45,287 bases of DNA from contig CAJUMD010000012.1 of the NCBI GenBank assembly GCA_910587275.1, positions 1-45,287 on the forward strand. Reading direction: 5' to 3'. How positions within the stretch are numbered: the stretch's first letter is position 1; each line of letters begins with the position of its first letter. This DNA comes from an uncultured Kineothrix sp. Its GTDB lineage: Bacteria > Bacillota > Clostridia > Lachnospirales > Lachnospiraceae. Under the pieces are notes generated by a model that ran no database searches, had not been told where the DNA came from, and saw nothing but the letters and a program-made list of their open reading frames with translations. Below, piece by piece: positions 32,093 through 40,057 of this stretch. Both the position numbers and the translations under genes were made by a program.

Positions 32093-32806
32093 ATGGAGCG
32101 ATTATCATTGGAACGGGAACTTAGGGAAAACGCATATCCGGGAAGGGGCATTGTGATTGGCATGTCCGCGGACAAGACCAAAGCAGTTACGGCGTATTTC
32201 ATTATGGGAAGAAGCGTAAACAGCCGGAACCGTATTTTCGTGGAGGACGGCAAAGGCATACGCACGCAGGCATTTGACCCTTCCAAACTGGAAGACCCCA
32301 GCCTGATTATTTATGCGCCGGTCAGGGTGTTGGGGGATAAGACGATTGTGACTAACGGAGACCAAACGGATACTATTTATGAAGGGATGGAAGCGGGGCA
32401 GACTTTTGAGCAGTCGTTAAGGAGCCGGGAGTTTGAACCGGATGCGCCAAACTATACCCCGCGTATTTCGGGAATCCTGCGGGTGTCGGAAGGCAGTTTC
32501 AGCTATGCCATGTCCATCCTTAAGAGCAATAACGGCAATCCTGCGGCGTGCAACCGTTTTCATTTTGCTTATCAGGTTCCTGTGGCAGGGGAAGGGCATT
32601 TTATCCATACGTATATGCATGACGGCAATCCGCTGCCCAGCTTTGAAGGGGAGCCTAAGCCTGTATGGCTGGACGGTTCCATCGATGCGTTTACCGGTAT
32701 GGTGTGGGACTGCCTGGACGGGGAGAATAAGGTTTCCCTGTTTGTCAGGTATATCGACATAAGAACGGGGGATTATGAAACGAGAATCGTAAATAAGAAT
32801 AAATAA
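32093..32806 (+). CDS. purO: PurO-type IMP cyclohydrolase
   Basis: This 237-residue protein matches PurO-like IMP cyclohydrolases. It opens YPGRGIVIGMSADKTKAVTA with YFIMGRSVNSRNRIF, then APVRVLGDKTIVTNGDQTDT and GILRVSEGSFSYAMSILKSN. PurO closes the ring of FAICAR to give IMP, the last step of purine synthesis; it replaces the N-terminal domain of the usual bifunctional PurH. ATG 32093 follows GGAGG; the ATG at 32081 is too close to its AGGA site. The upstream ZTP riboswitch and the downstream AICAR transformylase gene make an operon for the last two purine steps, induced when ZMP accumulates. Confidence 0.92.
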   Translation: MERLSLERELRENAYPGRGIVIGMSADKTKAVTAYFIMGRSVNSRNRIFVEDGKGIRTQAFDPSKLEDPSLIIYAPVRVLGDKTIVTNGDQTDTIYEGMEAGQTFEQSLRSREFEPDAPNYTPRISGILRVSEGSFSYAMSILKSNNGNPAACNRFHFAYQVPVAGEGHFIHTYMHDGNPLPSFEGEPKPVWLDGSIDAFTGMVWDCLDGENKVSLFVRYIDIRTGDYETRIVNKNK

Positions 32807-32890
32807 GAATCGGTAAACTTTATGGACAGATACCGCAAAGTAAGGGAAAGCAGTGCGGAAAGGGGCATAAGCCCCGGAATGGAGGAAAGT

Positions 32891-34069
32891 ATGAATGAAA
32901 TACAATTAAAATATGGTTGTAACCCGAACCAAAAGCCGTCCCGCATTTTTATGGAGGACGGGAGCGGACTTCCCGTTACTGTGTTAAACGGTAACCCCGG
33001 GTATATTAATTTTCTCGATGCATTTAACGGCTGGCAGTTGGTAAAGGAATTAAAGGAGTCCACGGGGCTTCCGGCGGCAGCTTCCTTTAAGCATGTATCT
33101 CCGGCGGGAGCGGCGGTAGGGCTTCCTTTGGACGAAACGCTGGCCAGGATTTACTGGGTGGACGATTTAGGGGATTTGTCCCCTTTGGCATGTGCCTATG
33201 CAAGGGCAAGGGGGGCGGACAGGATGTCTTCCTTTGGCGACTTTATCGCATTGTCCGATGTGTGCGATACGGATACCGCAAGGCTGATTAAGAGGGAAGT
33301 GTCGGACGGTGTGATTGCCCCCGGTTATACGCAGGAAGCGTTGGAACTCTTAAAAGTGAAAAAGAAGGGAAATTATAACATAATCCAAATGGACCCTTCT
33401 TATGTGCCGGCACCTGTGGAAAGGAAGCAGGTTTACGGCATTACGTTCGAGCAGGGCAGGAACGGGCTGGATATTGACGGGGATTTGTTGTCCAATGTGG
33501 TAACGGACAACAAGGAAATTCCAAAAGAAGCGCTTATGGATATGAAGATTGCCCTGATTACGTTAAAATATACCCAGTCCAATTCCGTGTGTTATGTAAA
33601 GGGCGGACAGGCAATCGGTATCGGGGCGGGGCAGCAGTCGAGGGTACATTGCACCAGGCTTGCTGGACAGAAGGCGGATAACTGGTATCTGCGTCAGGCA
33701 CCGCAGGTGCTCGGTCTTGAGTTTGTGGATACACTGGGGCGTGCCGACAGGGACAATGCCATCGATGTGTACATCGGTGACGAATATGAGGATGTTCTCC
33801 GTGAGGGGGAATGGCAGAAACGCTTTAAGGTGAAACCGCAGGTGTTTACCAGGGAGGAAAAGCGCGCATGGCTGGACGGAAACCAGGATGTCACCCTTGG
33901 TTCCGATGCCTTTTTTCCTTTTTCGGACAATGTGGAGCGGGCGTATAAGAGCGGCGTGAAGTACATCGCGCAGCCGGGCGGGTCGGTCAGGGATGATTTG
34001 GTTATTGAATGCTGCAACAAATATGGGATGGCAATGGTGTTTACGGGAATCCGCCTGTTCCATCATTAA
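32891..34069 (+). CDS. purH: Stand-alone AICAR transformylase (PurH C-terminal type)
   Basis: This 392-residue protein converts AICAR and 10-formyltetrahydrofolate to FAICAR. It starts NEIQLKYGCNPNQKPSRIF, and has AASFKHVSPAGAAVGLPL (the Lys-His substrate pair of transformylases), KYTQSNSVCYVKGGQAIGIG, GAGQQSRVHCTRLAG and SDAFFPFSDN, with a C terminal YIAQPGGSVRDD. It lacks the N-terminal IMP cyclohydrolase domain of bifunctional PurH; the adjacent purO supplies that activity. ATG 32891 follows GGAGG, 84 bases after purO. Control by the shared ZTP riboswitch is expected because AICAR (ZMP) is its substrate. Confidence 0.94.
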   Translation: MNEIQLKYGCNPNQKPSRIFMEDGSGLPVTVLNGNPGYINFLDAFNGWQLVKELKESTGLPAAASFKHVSPAGAAVGLPLDETLARIYWVDDLGDLSPLACAYARARGADRMSSFGDFIALSDVCDTDTARLIKREVSDGVIAPGYTQEALELLKVKKKGNYNIIQMDPSYVPAPVERKQVYGITFEQGRNGLDIDGDLLSNVVTDNKEIPKEALMDMKIALITLKYTQSNSVCYVKGGQAIGIGAGQQSRVHCTRLAGQKADNWYLRQAPQVLGLEFVDTLGRADRDNAIDVYIGDEYEDVLREGEWQKRFKVKPQVFTREEKRAWLDGNQDVTLGSDAFFPFSDNVERAYKSGVKYIAQPGGSVRDDLVIECCNKYGMAMVFTGIRLFHH

Positions 34070-34082
34070 AAAAGGAAAGCGG

Positions 34083-34592
34083 ATGGATGGGAGTGGGTTT
34101 ATGGTAGTGCCTGAAGCGAATAAACGGATTTCCAAAGTGGATGCTTATTTGAACTGCGCGGAGAACTTTGCTTACCGCAGTACCTGCTTAAAGCGGAAAT
34201 ACGGTGCGGTAGTGGTAAAGGATGACGCGGTGATTTCCACGGGATATAACGGTTCCCCGAGAGGATTTGAGAACTGCTGTGATTTGGGGGTATGCCCGCG
34301 GATGGAAAGAGGGATGCACCAGGGGGAAGGATATGGAATATGCCGTGCCATCCACGCGGAGGCAAATGCACTTTTAAACTGTTCCAGGGAACAGACCATG
34401 GGCGGCGACTTATACCTTGCGGGAGTGAATCCGGAAGACTATTCCGTGCATAAGGCGAAACCATGCCCCATATGTGCCAGAATGATTATCCAGGCGGGAA
34501 TACGTAATGTGATACTGCGTGTGGGGGAAGGCGCGGAAAATTATGTGGTGATTCCGGCAGGGGAACTGCAGTGGCATTTGGAAACGGAATAG
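34083..34592 (+). CDS. Deoxycytidylate deaminase family protein
   Basis: This 169-residue zinc-dependent deaminase has the motif H91-A-E93 (IHAEANAL) and P127-C128-x2-C131 (PCPICAR), giving the His-Cys-Cys zinc site and catalytic Glu. KYGAVVVKDDAVISTGYNGS, GVCPRM and the inserted Cys-rich RGFENCCDLG match dCMP deaminases, which make dUMP for dTMP synthesis. ATG 34083 follows AAAAGGA; ATG 34101 is an alternative. It begins 13 bases after purH, so it may share the ZTP-regulated transcript, linking purine, folate and thymidylate supply. A terminator follows. Confidence 0.88.
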   Translation: MDGSGFMVVPEANKRISKVDAYLNCAENFAYRSTCLKRKYGAVVVKDDAVISTGYNGSPRGFENCCDLGVCPRMERGMHQGEGYGICRAIHAEANALLNCSREQTMGGDLYLAGVNPEDYSVHKAKPCPICARMIIQAGIRNVILRVGEGAENYVVIPAGELQWHLETE

Positions 34593-34612
34593 CAGTATGG
34601 TTGGAAAAATAT

Positions 34613-34660
34613 GGGTGCAATCTGTTACGGCCTGCCGTGACGGACTGCACCCGTGTTCTT
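34613..34660. terminator. Bidirectional terminator between dCMP deaminase and rpn genes
   Basis: Bases 34613-34630 pair with 34635-34652 (18-bp stem with one A-C mismatch and a 4-base loop). A T-rich stretch follows on the + strand, and ATTTTT follows on the minus strand, fitting the convergent gene arrangement. Confidence 0.82.
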
Positions 34661-34669
34661 TGTCTTTCT

Positions 34670-35665
34670 TTATGGTGTTTGGGAAACGGAAGCAGCCCGC
34701 AGAGCTTCCAGTTCTGCACGGAGTTTGGTGAGTTCGGTTTCGGCGGCTTCAAGTTTGCCTTCGGCAGTTTCGAGTTTGCCCTCGGTTGCTTCGAGTTTAC
34801 CCTCGGCAGCTTCGAGCTTTTCTTCGGTGGTCTCCAGTTTACTTTCGGTATTTTTCAGCCTTTTCTCGATATCTTTCATTTTTTTGATTTTTTCAAGCTG
34901 CGCCTGATGTGTTCTTTGGTTGCGGTAATACCGGTCCAGCGCTTCGCACTGTAGGCGGATTTTTTCGTCCTGGCTGAGGCGGTACATGGTTTCGGCAGCT
35001 TCCTGTATGGCTTCGTTTTTGGATGCAATCATTTTGATATCCTCCCAAGTGGTTGACTGGAACAGGGCTGCCCAGTAATCCAGCCGGTAAGCCCTGTCGG
35101 TTTGGGTCGCAAGATGTATCTGAGGTAAGTTTAACACGGACAGGCGCAGTTTGTCACTGTGTACAGTGTAATTTTTACTGTTCATCATCAAGTATGAAGA
35201 ATAAAATTCAGGTTTTTCCGGAAAAAGGGTGAAATCCAAAATCCCGATATGTATGGCGGGTTTCAGGTCTCCGTAATTTTCCCCTTCGTTTAGGTTGTCA
35301 AAGGCGCGGCAAAGATAGCTGAGGGAGCGGTCCGGCCAGTTTCCTTCGTTTGCCACCTGCATTTCCAGATTGATCAGTGTATTGTTATTCATCAGGATAC
35401 GGATATCCAGGATAAAACTTTTTGCATGAATGGATTGTCCAAGCTCAATGGGGTTGGTTATTTGGACGGAAGAAATGTTTTCGGATTTGAGATGGAGGAG
35501 CGAGCAGAGAAGCGCCCTGAGTACACGGTTATTTTTTTGCAGGACGGCATGGAAAAGATAGTCGTTGGTGAGCCGGTAAGAAAGCGTTCCGGTTGCGGAA
35601 GCGAGAAGACCGGTATAAGTAATGCTATCCGGATTAGATGTAACAAGGGGTGTGTTTCGGTTCAT
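34670..35665 (-). CDS. Rpn family recombination-promoting nuclease/putative transposase (PD-(D/E)XK) with heptad-repeat tail
   Basis: This 331-residue protein has an N-terminal PD-(D/E)XK domain. TNDYLFHAVLQKNNRVLRAL is near 33-52, catalytic-type Asp87 lies in FILDIRI, and E101-x-Q103 lies in INLEMQ, the D...E-x-Q pattern of Rpn nucleases. After a conserved middle (IHIGILDFTLFP, YRLDYWAALFQ) the C terminus (about 255-325) is a coiled coil built from repeats of the seven-residue type KLEAAEG, encoded by 21-bp tandem DNA repeats. ATG 35665 follows AAAGGA; upstream in-frame starts are less likely. Rpn proteins promote recombination and have been linked to phage defence in E. coli. It stands alone and convergent to the purine operon. 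Confidence 0.85.
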   Translation of the reverse strand: MNRNTPLVTSNPDSITYTGLLASATGTLSYRLTNDYLFHAVLQKNNRVLRALLCSLLHLKSENISSVQITNPIELGQSIHAKSFILDIRILMNNNTLINLEMQVANEGNWPDRSLSYLCRAFDNLNEGENYGDLKPAIHIGILDFTLFPEKPEFYSSYLMMNSKNYTVHSDKLRLSVLNLPQIHLATQTDRAYRLDYWAALFQSTTWEDIKMIASKNEAIQEAAETMYRLSQDEKIRLQCEALDRYYRNQRTHQAQLEKIKKMKDIEKRLKNTESKLETTEEKLEAAEGKLEATEGKLETAEGKLEAAETELTKLRAELEALRAASVSQTP

Positions 35666-35906
35666 GATGTGATTCCTTTCTGATTCGTTGTGAGATTTTT
35701 TGAATTTTAGATATGTCATGTGACAAGATATGAGACATAATCTTATCATAACATGGAAGCAGAAAGAATGCCAGTTAAATATCCGGCTGTTTCTTCCGAT
35801 ATAAATAAAAAATAGGTACATTTATATATGCAGGACAGTTTCCGAAACGGATGTCGGATTTCCTGCGGTCAGCCGGAAAACGGAAAAGTCAAGGAGGATG
35901 AATGGT

Positions 35907-36707
35907 ATGGGCAATTACATGGACGGTTTGGGACAGAGCGGGTATTTAAGCCAAATAGCCGCGGGCTATCAGGATGACAGAAAGACAGCGGACAGAAAGA
36001 ACGGTACCGCAAAAGAAAGTCAGGAAAAGGCAGCGGCGTTGGAAGGGGAAAAGAAGTTAAATGAGGTCAGCGGAAGAACCATCGGGCAGCCGAAGCTGAG
36101 CGATAAAGCGCTGAAATATTACGAACAGTTAAAAAAGAGGTATTCCAACATGGATTTCGTACTCGTTTCCCCGGAAATGAAGGCGGAAGCGGAACGCAAC
36201 AAGGGGATGATTCCCAGCAGCAAGCAGCTGCTGGTGTTGATTGATGCGGATAAGATTGAGCGGATGGCGGAAGATGAGGAATACCGCAGGAAGTATGAGG
36301 GAATTTTGTCGGGGGCAACGGCAAAAATGGCACAGATGAAATCCAGTTTGGGAAGCAATGCCAGCCGGGTGCGGTCTTTCGGGATGACATTTGATGATCA
36401 TGGGAATGCTTCTTTCTTTGCTGTGGTGGATAAATCACTGGCATTGCAGAGGGAGCGCATTGCAAAAAAACGGGAAGAAAAAGCAAAGGACAAGAAAGAG
36501 GAAGCAAAAAAGGCAGAAGATAAAAAAACAGAGGAAAAACGGCTGGAAAGGAAGCAGCAGGATTCCGGTGACAGTGTGACGGTCACGGCAGACTCGTGGG
36601 ACGAACTGTTAAAGAAGATTGACCATGTAGTTATGTCCGATATGGCGGATGAAATGCTGACGGAAGAAGAACGCCGGATTGGGCAGAATTTTGATTTTAC
36701 GTTATAG
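35907..36707 (+). CDS. DUF6033 family protein
   Basis: This 266-residue protein resembles DUF6033 proteins of Lachnospiraceae, of unknown function. The N terminus (YMDGLGQSGYLSQIAAGYQD) is low complexity. The central part (LSDKALKYYEQLKKRYSNMD, FVLVSPEMKAEAERNKG, LLVLIDADKIERMAEDEEYR) is the conserved core. Residues about 190-225 are an extremely Lys/Glu-rich charged helix, followed by VTVTADSWDELLKKID. No signal peptide or membrane segment. ATG 35907 is nine bases after GGAGG, whereas ATG 35898 directly abuts that site. A terminator follows. Confidence 0.75.
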   Translation: MGNYMDGLGQSGYLSQIAAGYQDDRKTADRKNGTAKESQEKAAALEGEKKLNEVSGRTIGQPKLSDKALKYYEQLKKRYSNMDFVLVSPEMKAEAERNKGMIPSSKQLLVLIDADKIERMAEDEEYRRKYEGILSGATAKMAQMKSSLGSNASRVRSFGMTFDDHGNASFFAVVDKSLALQRERIAKKREEKAKDKKEEAKKAEDKKTEEKRLERKQQDSGDSVTVTADSWDELLKKIDHVVMSDMADEMLTEEERRIGQNFDFTL

Positions 36708-36744
36708 ATGATAATTGATAATTATGGTAAGGAATGGATGGCAG

Positions 36745-36780
36745 GGCTGCGGTACAGGTTGGTGTGCCGCAGCCTTTTTT
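36745..36780 (+). terminator. Terminator after the DUF6033 gene
   Basis: A perfect 8-bp stem GGCTGCGG/CCGCAGCC with a 14-base loop is followed by TTTTTT. Confidence 0.9.
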
Positions 36781-36832
36781 ATGCACACGGGTCCCAAAAG
36801 AAAAGTGTCAGCAAAGCTGACGGGACCCGGCG
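36781..36832 (+). repeat. Short structured repeat, copy B
   Basis: Directly follows a terminator T tract. It has a perfect outer stem GGGTCCC/GGGACCC, an 11-base A-rich bulge and inner stem GTCAGC-AAA-GCTGAC. It has the same plan as copies A and C. The rest of the gap to 37096 shows no gene or clear signal. Confidence 0.75.
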
Positions 36833-37096
36833 CAGTGGTAAAAGCCGGATTTGCCGCCGTTGCAGCAAAGAAATCGGGCGTCTTCTACCAAAATACTACC
36901 GGAAATACTACCATGGGAGAATGGATTTTTCCGGGGAAATACCGTATGTTAAAGGTGTCACTGTTGGAACGTTTCCCGGACTTCTTTGGTTCTTAAGGGA
37001 AACGGGGAATGTGGGTTTGTGTCGGCGCTGCATCCGCAAAACCGGAAGGAATACAGATAACAAAAAACAGAAAGCGGCGCAGAAAAGGAGGATACA

Positions 37097-37594
37097 ATGT
37101 ATATACTTATGGTATTGGTACTCGCGGCGGTCATTTTTTATTTGGAATGCCTGGCAGGGGGAGGGCTTTCCGTACTGGTGGATGTTCCCAGTTTGATTAT
37201 GTTAGTTGCGGTAGGGATTCCTACGCTTTTGGCATCGGGGCTTGGCAGGGATTTTTTGGCAGCGTTCCGGCTGGCGCTTGGAAAAGGACAGCAGGCAGGA
37301 TTAGAAGAATGGAAGCGGGCATTACAGGCAGTAAGGATTTTTATGCAGACCATGCAGTATGGGGGAATGTTCTTTATGTTGACGGCGATGGTCAACATTC
37401 TCATCTTTGTGGATGATACATCGTTGATACCGGCAAATGTAGGGGTGGGATTGGTAGTGCTTTTGTATGCGTATGTATTGAAACTGCTGCTGCTTCCTAT
37501 TCAAAGCAGGTTGGAGGTCGGAATCATTGAGTATATGAAAAATGCAGGAACGGATGGGGAAGAAGAAGGGGAATCCATGGAGAACGGCAGATGA
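37097..37594 (+). CDS. MotA/ExbB-like membrane protein, uncharacterised
   Basis: This 165-residue protein has about four hydrophobic segments (near 1-20, 25-50, 85-105 and 110-135). The stretch AGGGLSVLVDVPSLIMLVAV resembles the N-terminal part of MotA, where a D-x-PS motif follows the first helix, but the cytoplasmic and C-terminal conserved regions of MotA are missing or shortened. No flagellar genes are nearby. The start has AGGAGG eight bases upstream. It overlaps the next gene (ATGA), a membrane-anchored LuxR-type regulator, so the pair may form a membrane sensor unit; this is inference. Confidence 0.65.
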   Translation: MYILMVLVLAAVIFYLECLAGGGLSVLVDVPSLIMLVAVGIPTLLASGLGRDFLAAFRLALGKGQQAGLEEWKRALQAVRIFMQTMQYGGMFFMLTAMVNILIFVDDTSLIPANVGVGLVVLLYAYVLKLLLLPIQSRLEVGIIEYMKNAGTDGEEEGESMENGR

Positions 37595-38313
37595 AAAGGC
37601 TGGGAAAAATCATGGCGGTGCTGTTGTATCTGCTTGTGATGGCGCTGGCATTTGGATTAAAACCGCAGGAATTGCTTGATCTGCGCCAATTGTTGTTGGT
37701 TCTGTTCGGGGGCATAATCCTGTATCTGCCCTCTTTGGAATGGAAGCGGCTGGGGAAAGGCGGATTTGGATGGAGGGATGTGGATTTCAGGCTGTTTTCC
37801 AGGAATGCAATTTATGCCAGCTATATCCAAACTTTCATGTTGCTGTTCCTGCTGTTTTCCAAAGATTATGCCATAGGGCAGGCGGAGAATCAGCTTTCCG
37901 CAGCGTGGATGAGGGAAGCTGCCTTAAGTCTCCGTCCGCTGCTCTATGGTATCTGTATCTGGATTGCTTTTGGGGAGGCGGACAGGAAACAGGACGGCGG
38001 GGAAAGGGGGGGAATAGGAACAGGAGGTACGGATGCGGGAAAAGCGGAAGGTGCCGGCGCGGGGCAGGTGCCGGAGGAAAACCGGAAAACGGAATGGACG
38101 GTGCAGGAATGTTACCAGCATTTCAGGGAATTGGGACTGACCAAAAGGGAAGCGGAGGTAGCGGTACAGGTGTGCAAAGGGCTTGGCAATAAGGAGATTG
38201 CCATGGAATTAAGTATTTCCGAGACAACGGTGAAGAAACACCTGTCCAATATTTTTGAAAAACTCGGGGTCGGGAAGCGGGAGGAACTTATGCAGGTACT
38301 GAAAAACCGATAA
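37591..38313 (+). CDS. Membrane-anchored LuxR-type helix-turn-helix regulator
   Basis: This 240-residue protein has an N-terminal half with several hydrophobic segments (about 8-24, 32-46, 76-92, 110-127), then a Gly/Ala-rich linker. A GerE/LuxR DNA-binding domain follows at about 175-240 (LTKREAEVAVQVCKGLGNKE, ISETTVKKHLSNIFEKLGVG). DNA binding from the membrane suggests it transmits a membrane or extracellular signal. The ATG overlaps the stop codon of the MotA-like gene by 4 bases, indicating translational coupling. There is no receiver domain, so it is not a standard response regulator. Confidence 0.83.
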   Translation: MKRLGKIMAVLLYLLVMALAFGLKPQELLDLRQLLLVLFGGIILYLPSLEWKRLGKGGFGWRDVDFRLFSRNAIYASYIQTFMLLFLLFSKDYAIGQAENQLSAAWMREAALSLRPLLYGICIWIAFGEADRKQDGGERGGIGTGGTDAGKAEGAGAGQVPEENRKTEWTVQECYQHFRELGLTKREAEVAVQVCKGLGNKEIAMELSISETTVKKHLSNIFEKLGVGKREELMQVLKNR

Positions 38314-38441
38314 GAGAAAGGTTGACGGGGCGGTCAGGATGTGGCATTATTAATAGTAAGGAAATACCGTATTTGAATCGTTTGAGAGGGTTTTCTCAGA
38401 GTCAGGCAGATGAGAGCTATGGAGAAAGAGAGGATACGAAA

Positions 38442-39368
38442 ATGAGATTAGTGACACGTTCTGATTTTGACGGGCTTGCGTGTGGCGCGCTGCTGAAGGA
38501 GGTTGGAATCATTGACCATTGGAAGTTTGCCCATCCGAAGGATTTGCAGGACGGACTGGTGGAGATCACGGAGGACGACTGTCTTGCCAATGTACCGTTT
38601 GTGGAAGGCTGTGGTCTTTGGTTTGACCATCATTCCAGCGAATTTGAAAGGAACGAGCTTGCCGGGAAGTATAAAGGGGAAAGCCGTGTTGCCCCTTCTT
38701 GTGCGCGTATTATTTATGATTATTACGGGGGAAGGGAGCGTTTTCCCCAGTTTGATGATATGATGGAGGCGGTGGATAAGGTGGATTCCGGCAATCTGAC
38801 CGTGGATGAAGTGCAAAATCCCACCGGTTGGATTTTGGTCGGTTTTCTGATGGATCCCAGGACCGGACTCGGAAGGTGGAGGAATTTCACGATTTCCAAT
38901 TACCAGTTGATGGAGAAGTTAATCGATGCCTGTCGTACCATGACCACTGACGAGATTCTTGCCATGCCGGACGTAAAGGAAAGAATTGACGTTTATTTTG
39001 AGCAGGCGGAGAAGTTTAAGGAGATGGTGACGGCAAATACGAGGGTGGAGAAAGATGTCATTATTTCCGATTTGCGGAACGTGGACCCGATTTACTCCGG
39101 CAACCGTTTTATGATATACAGTATGTACCCGGAACAGAATATTTCCGCATGGATTGTCAGCGGGAAAGGCGGGCTGGGCTGCTCCGTTGCAGTAGGATAC
39201 AGTGTCTTAAACAGGACTTCCGAGGTAAATGTAGGCAGCCTGATGTTAAAATACGGCGGCGGCGGTCACCGGGCGGTAGGAACCTGCCAGTTTAAGGATG
39301 AAGATATTGCGGAGAAACTGCCGAAACTTTTGGATGAATTGGTAAATTATAAGGAATATTATAAATAA
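38442..39368 (+). CDS. DHH superfamily phosphoesterase
   Basis: This 308-residue protein has the N-terminal DFDG motif (TRSDFDGLACGALL), the namesake DHH (LWFDHHSSE near 64-72) with a following Asp (AVDKVDSG) for metal binding, and the C-terminal DHHA1-type KYGGGGHRAVGTCQF. These fit manganese-dependent phosphoesterases such as exopolyphosphatases and nanoRNases; the specific substrate is unclear, as it is divergent from NrnA and GdpP. ATG 38442 follows AGAGAGGA. It is monocistronic or weakly coupled to the LuxR-type gene and ends at a terminator. Confidence 0.85.
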   Translation: MRLVTRSDFDGLACGALLKEVGIIDHWKFAHPKDLQDGLVEITEDDCLANVPFVEGCGLWFDHHSSEFERNELAGKYKGESRVAPSCARIIYDYYGGRERFPQFDDMMEAVDKVDSGNLTVDEVQNPTGWILVGFLMDPRTGLGRWRNFTISNYQLMEKLIDACRTMTTDEILAMPDVKERIDVYFEQAEKFKEMVTANTRVEKDVIISDLRNVDPIYSGNRFMIYSMYPEQNISAWIVSGKGGLGCSVAVGYSVLNRTSEVNVGSLMLKYGGGGHRAVGTCQFKDEDIAEKLPKLLDELVNYKEYYK

Positions 39369-39414
39369 AGGAATACTTTGGTATTGGTTTATTGGTTTTG
39401 CGGAATATAGCAGC

Positions 39415-39441
39415 AGGGGCGGCGGTTGCCGCCCCTCTTTT
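39415..39441 (+). terminator. Terminator after the DHH gene
   Basis: A perfect 9-bp GC-rich stem (39415-39423 with 39428-39436), loop GGTT, followed by CTTTT. Confidence 0.88.
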
Positions 39442-39495
39442 ATGCACACGGGCGTCCAAAGGAAGGATGGCAGCAGAACTGACGGGTGTCCGGCA
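39442..39495 (+). repeat. Short structured repeat, copy C
   Basis: Begins ATGCACACGGG right after a terminator, as in copy B. Outer stem GCGTCC/GGGTGT (with G-U pairs), purine-rich bulge, inner stem weaker than in the other copies, ending TCCGGCA. The remaining gap to 39724 holds no gene I can support. Confidence 0.65.
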
Positions 39496-39724
39496 GTACA
39501 GCCCTGCTGCATGCGGTTCATTGTGCCATGGAAACGGAAAACCGGTTCCTATGTTTTTCCCTGCATAAATTTCCGTTACGGTGAAACCGGAAAAGGATAT
39601 GAATCGTAATAGGATATAGAGGATTGTTTGTCCGCTTATGCCCAATGAAAACCGACGGGATGCGAGGGTATGGGAAAACGGCGGGCGGCAGGGGATGAAT
39701 TAAGGAAGGGAAGGCTGTGGAAGC

Positions 39725-39889
39725 ATGGAAATAAGACTGCAAAGCGGTAAACTGATTCTCGTAGAGACGGACAGACTTGGTGAAATAGGAAAATTGCGGG
39801 GATTTTTAACGGAAGAGGAGATGGAACAATTGGAAGAAGCGGCAGCGGGAGCGTACAGGGGAGGCGTACGCAAAGAAGGGACTGCCTGA
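39725..39889 (+). CDS. Hypothetical 54-residue protein
   Basis: The ORF begins MEIRLQSGKLILVETDRLGE, is highly charged and contains LTEEEMEQLEEAA, giving a compact helix-rich appearance. GGAAGGGAAGG lies about 10 bases before the ATG. It is isolated between repeat copy C and the ribosomal operon promoter. Codon use looks ordinary for the region. No family recognised; coding status is plausible rather than proven. Confidence 0.45.
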   Translation: MEIRLQSGKLILVETDRLGEIGKLRGFLTEEEMEQLEEAAAGAYRGGVRKEGTA

Positions 39890-40022
39890 CGGTCCGGCAG
39901 GGGAGACAGGGACAAACCGGACAGGGGGTTGTGCTCCTGGCTTTTACGTCCCTACTCACCCACGAACATAACATTTCAGGCTGAACTGTTACCAAAAAAA
40001 ACAAAAAAATATAAAAAACCGC

Positions 40023-40051
40023 TTGCAATTCCCAAAAACTTCATGTATACT
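40023..40051 (+). promoter_or_regulatory. Promoter of the S10 ribosomal protein operon
   Basis: TTGCAA (40023-40028) and TATACT (40046-40051) with a 17-base spacer, preceded by an A-rich stretch that could act as an UP element. Confidence 0.8.
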
Positions 40052-40057
40052 AACAAA

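Noticed and set aside
34735..34850. Regular short repeats resembling a CRISPR or satellite array
   Set aside because: The unit is 21 bp, in frame, and encodes coiled-coil heptads of the Rpn protein; there are no unique spacers.
36715..36996. A 93-codon reading frame after the DUF6033 gene
   Set aside because: It runs through a strong terminator hairpin and the structured repeat, and has no ribosome site.
38322..38441. Forty-residue N-terminal extension of the DHH protein
   Set aside because: The conserved family start (MRLVTRSDFDG) coincides with ATG 38442, which has a ribosome site; the extension looks non-coding.
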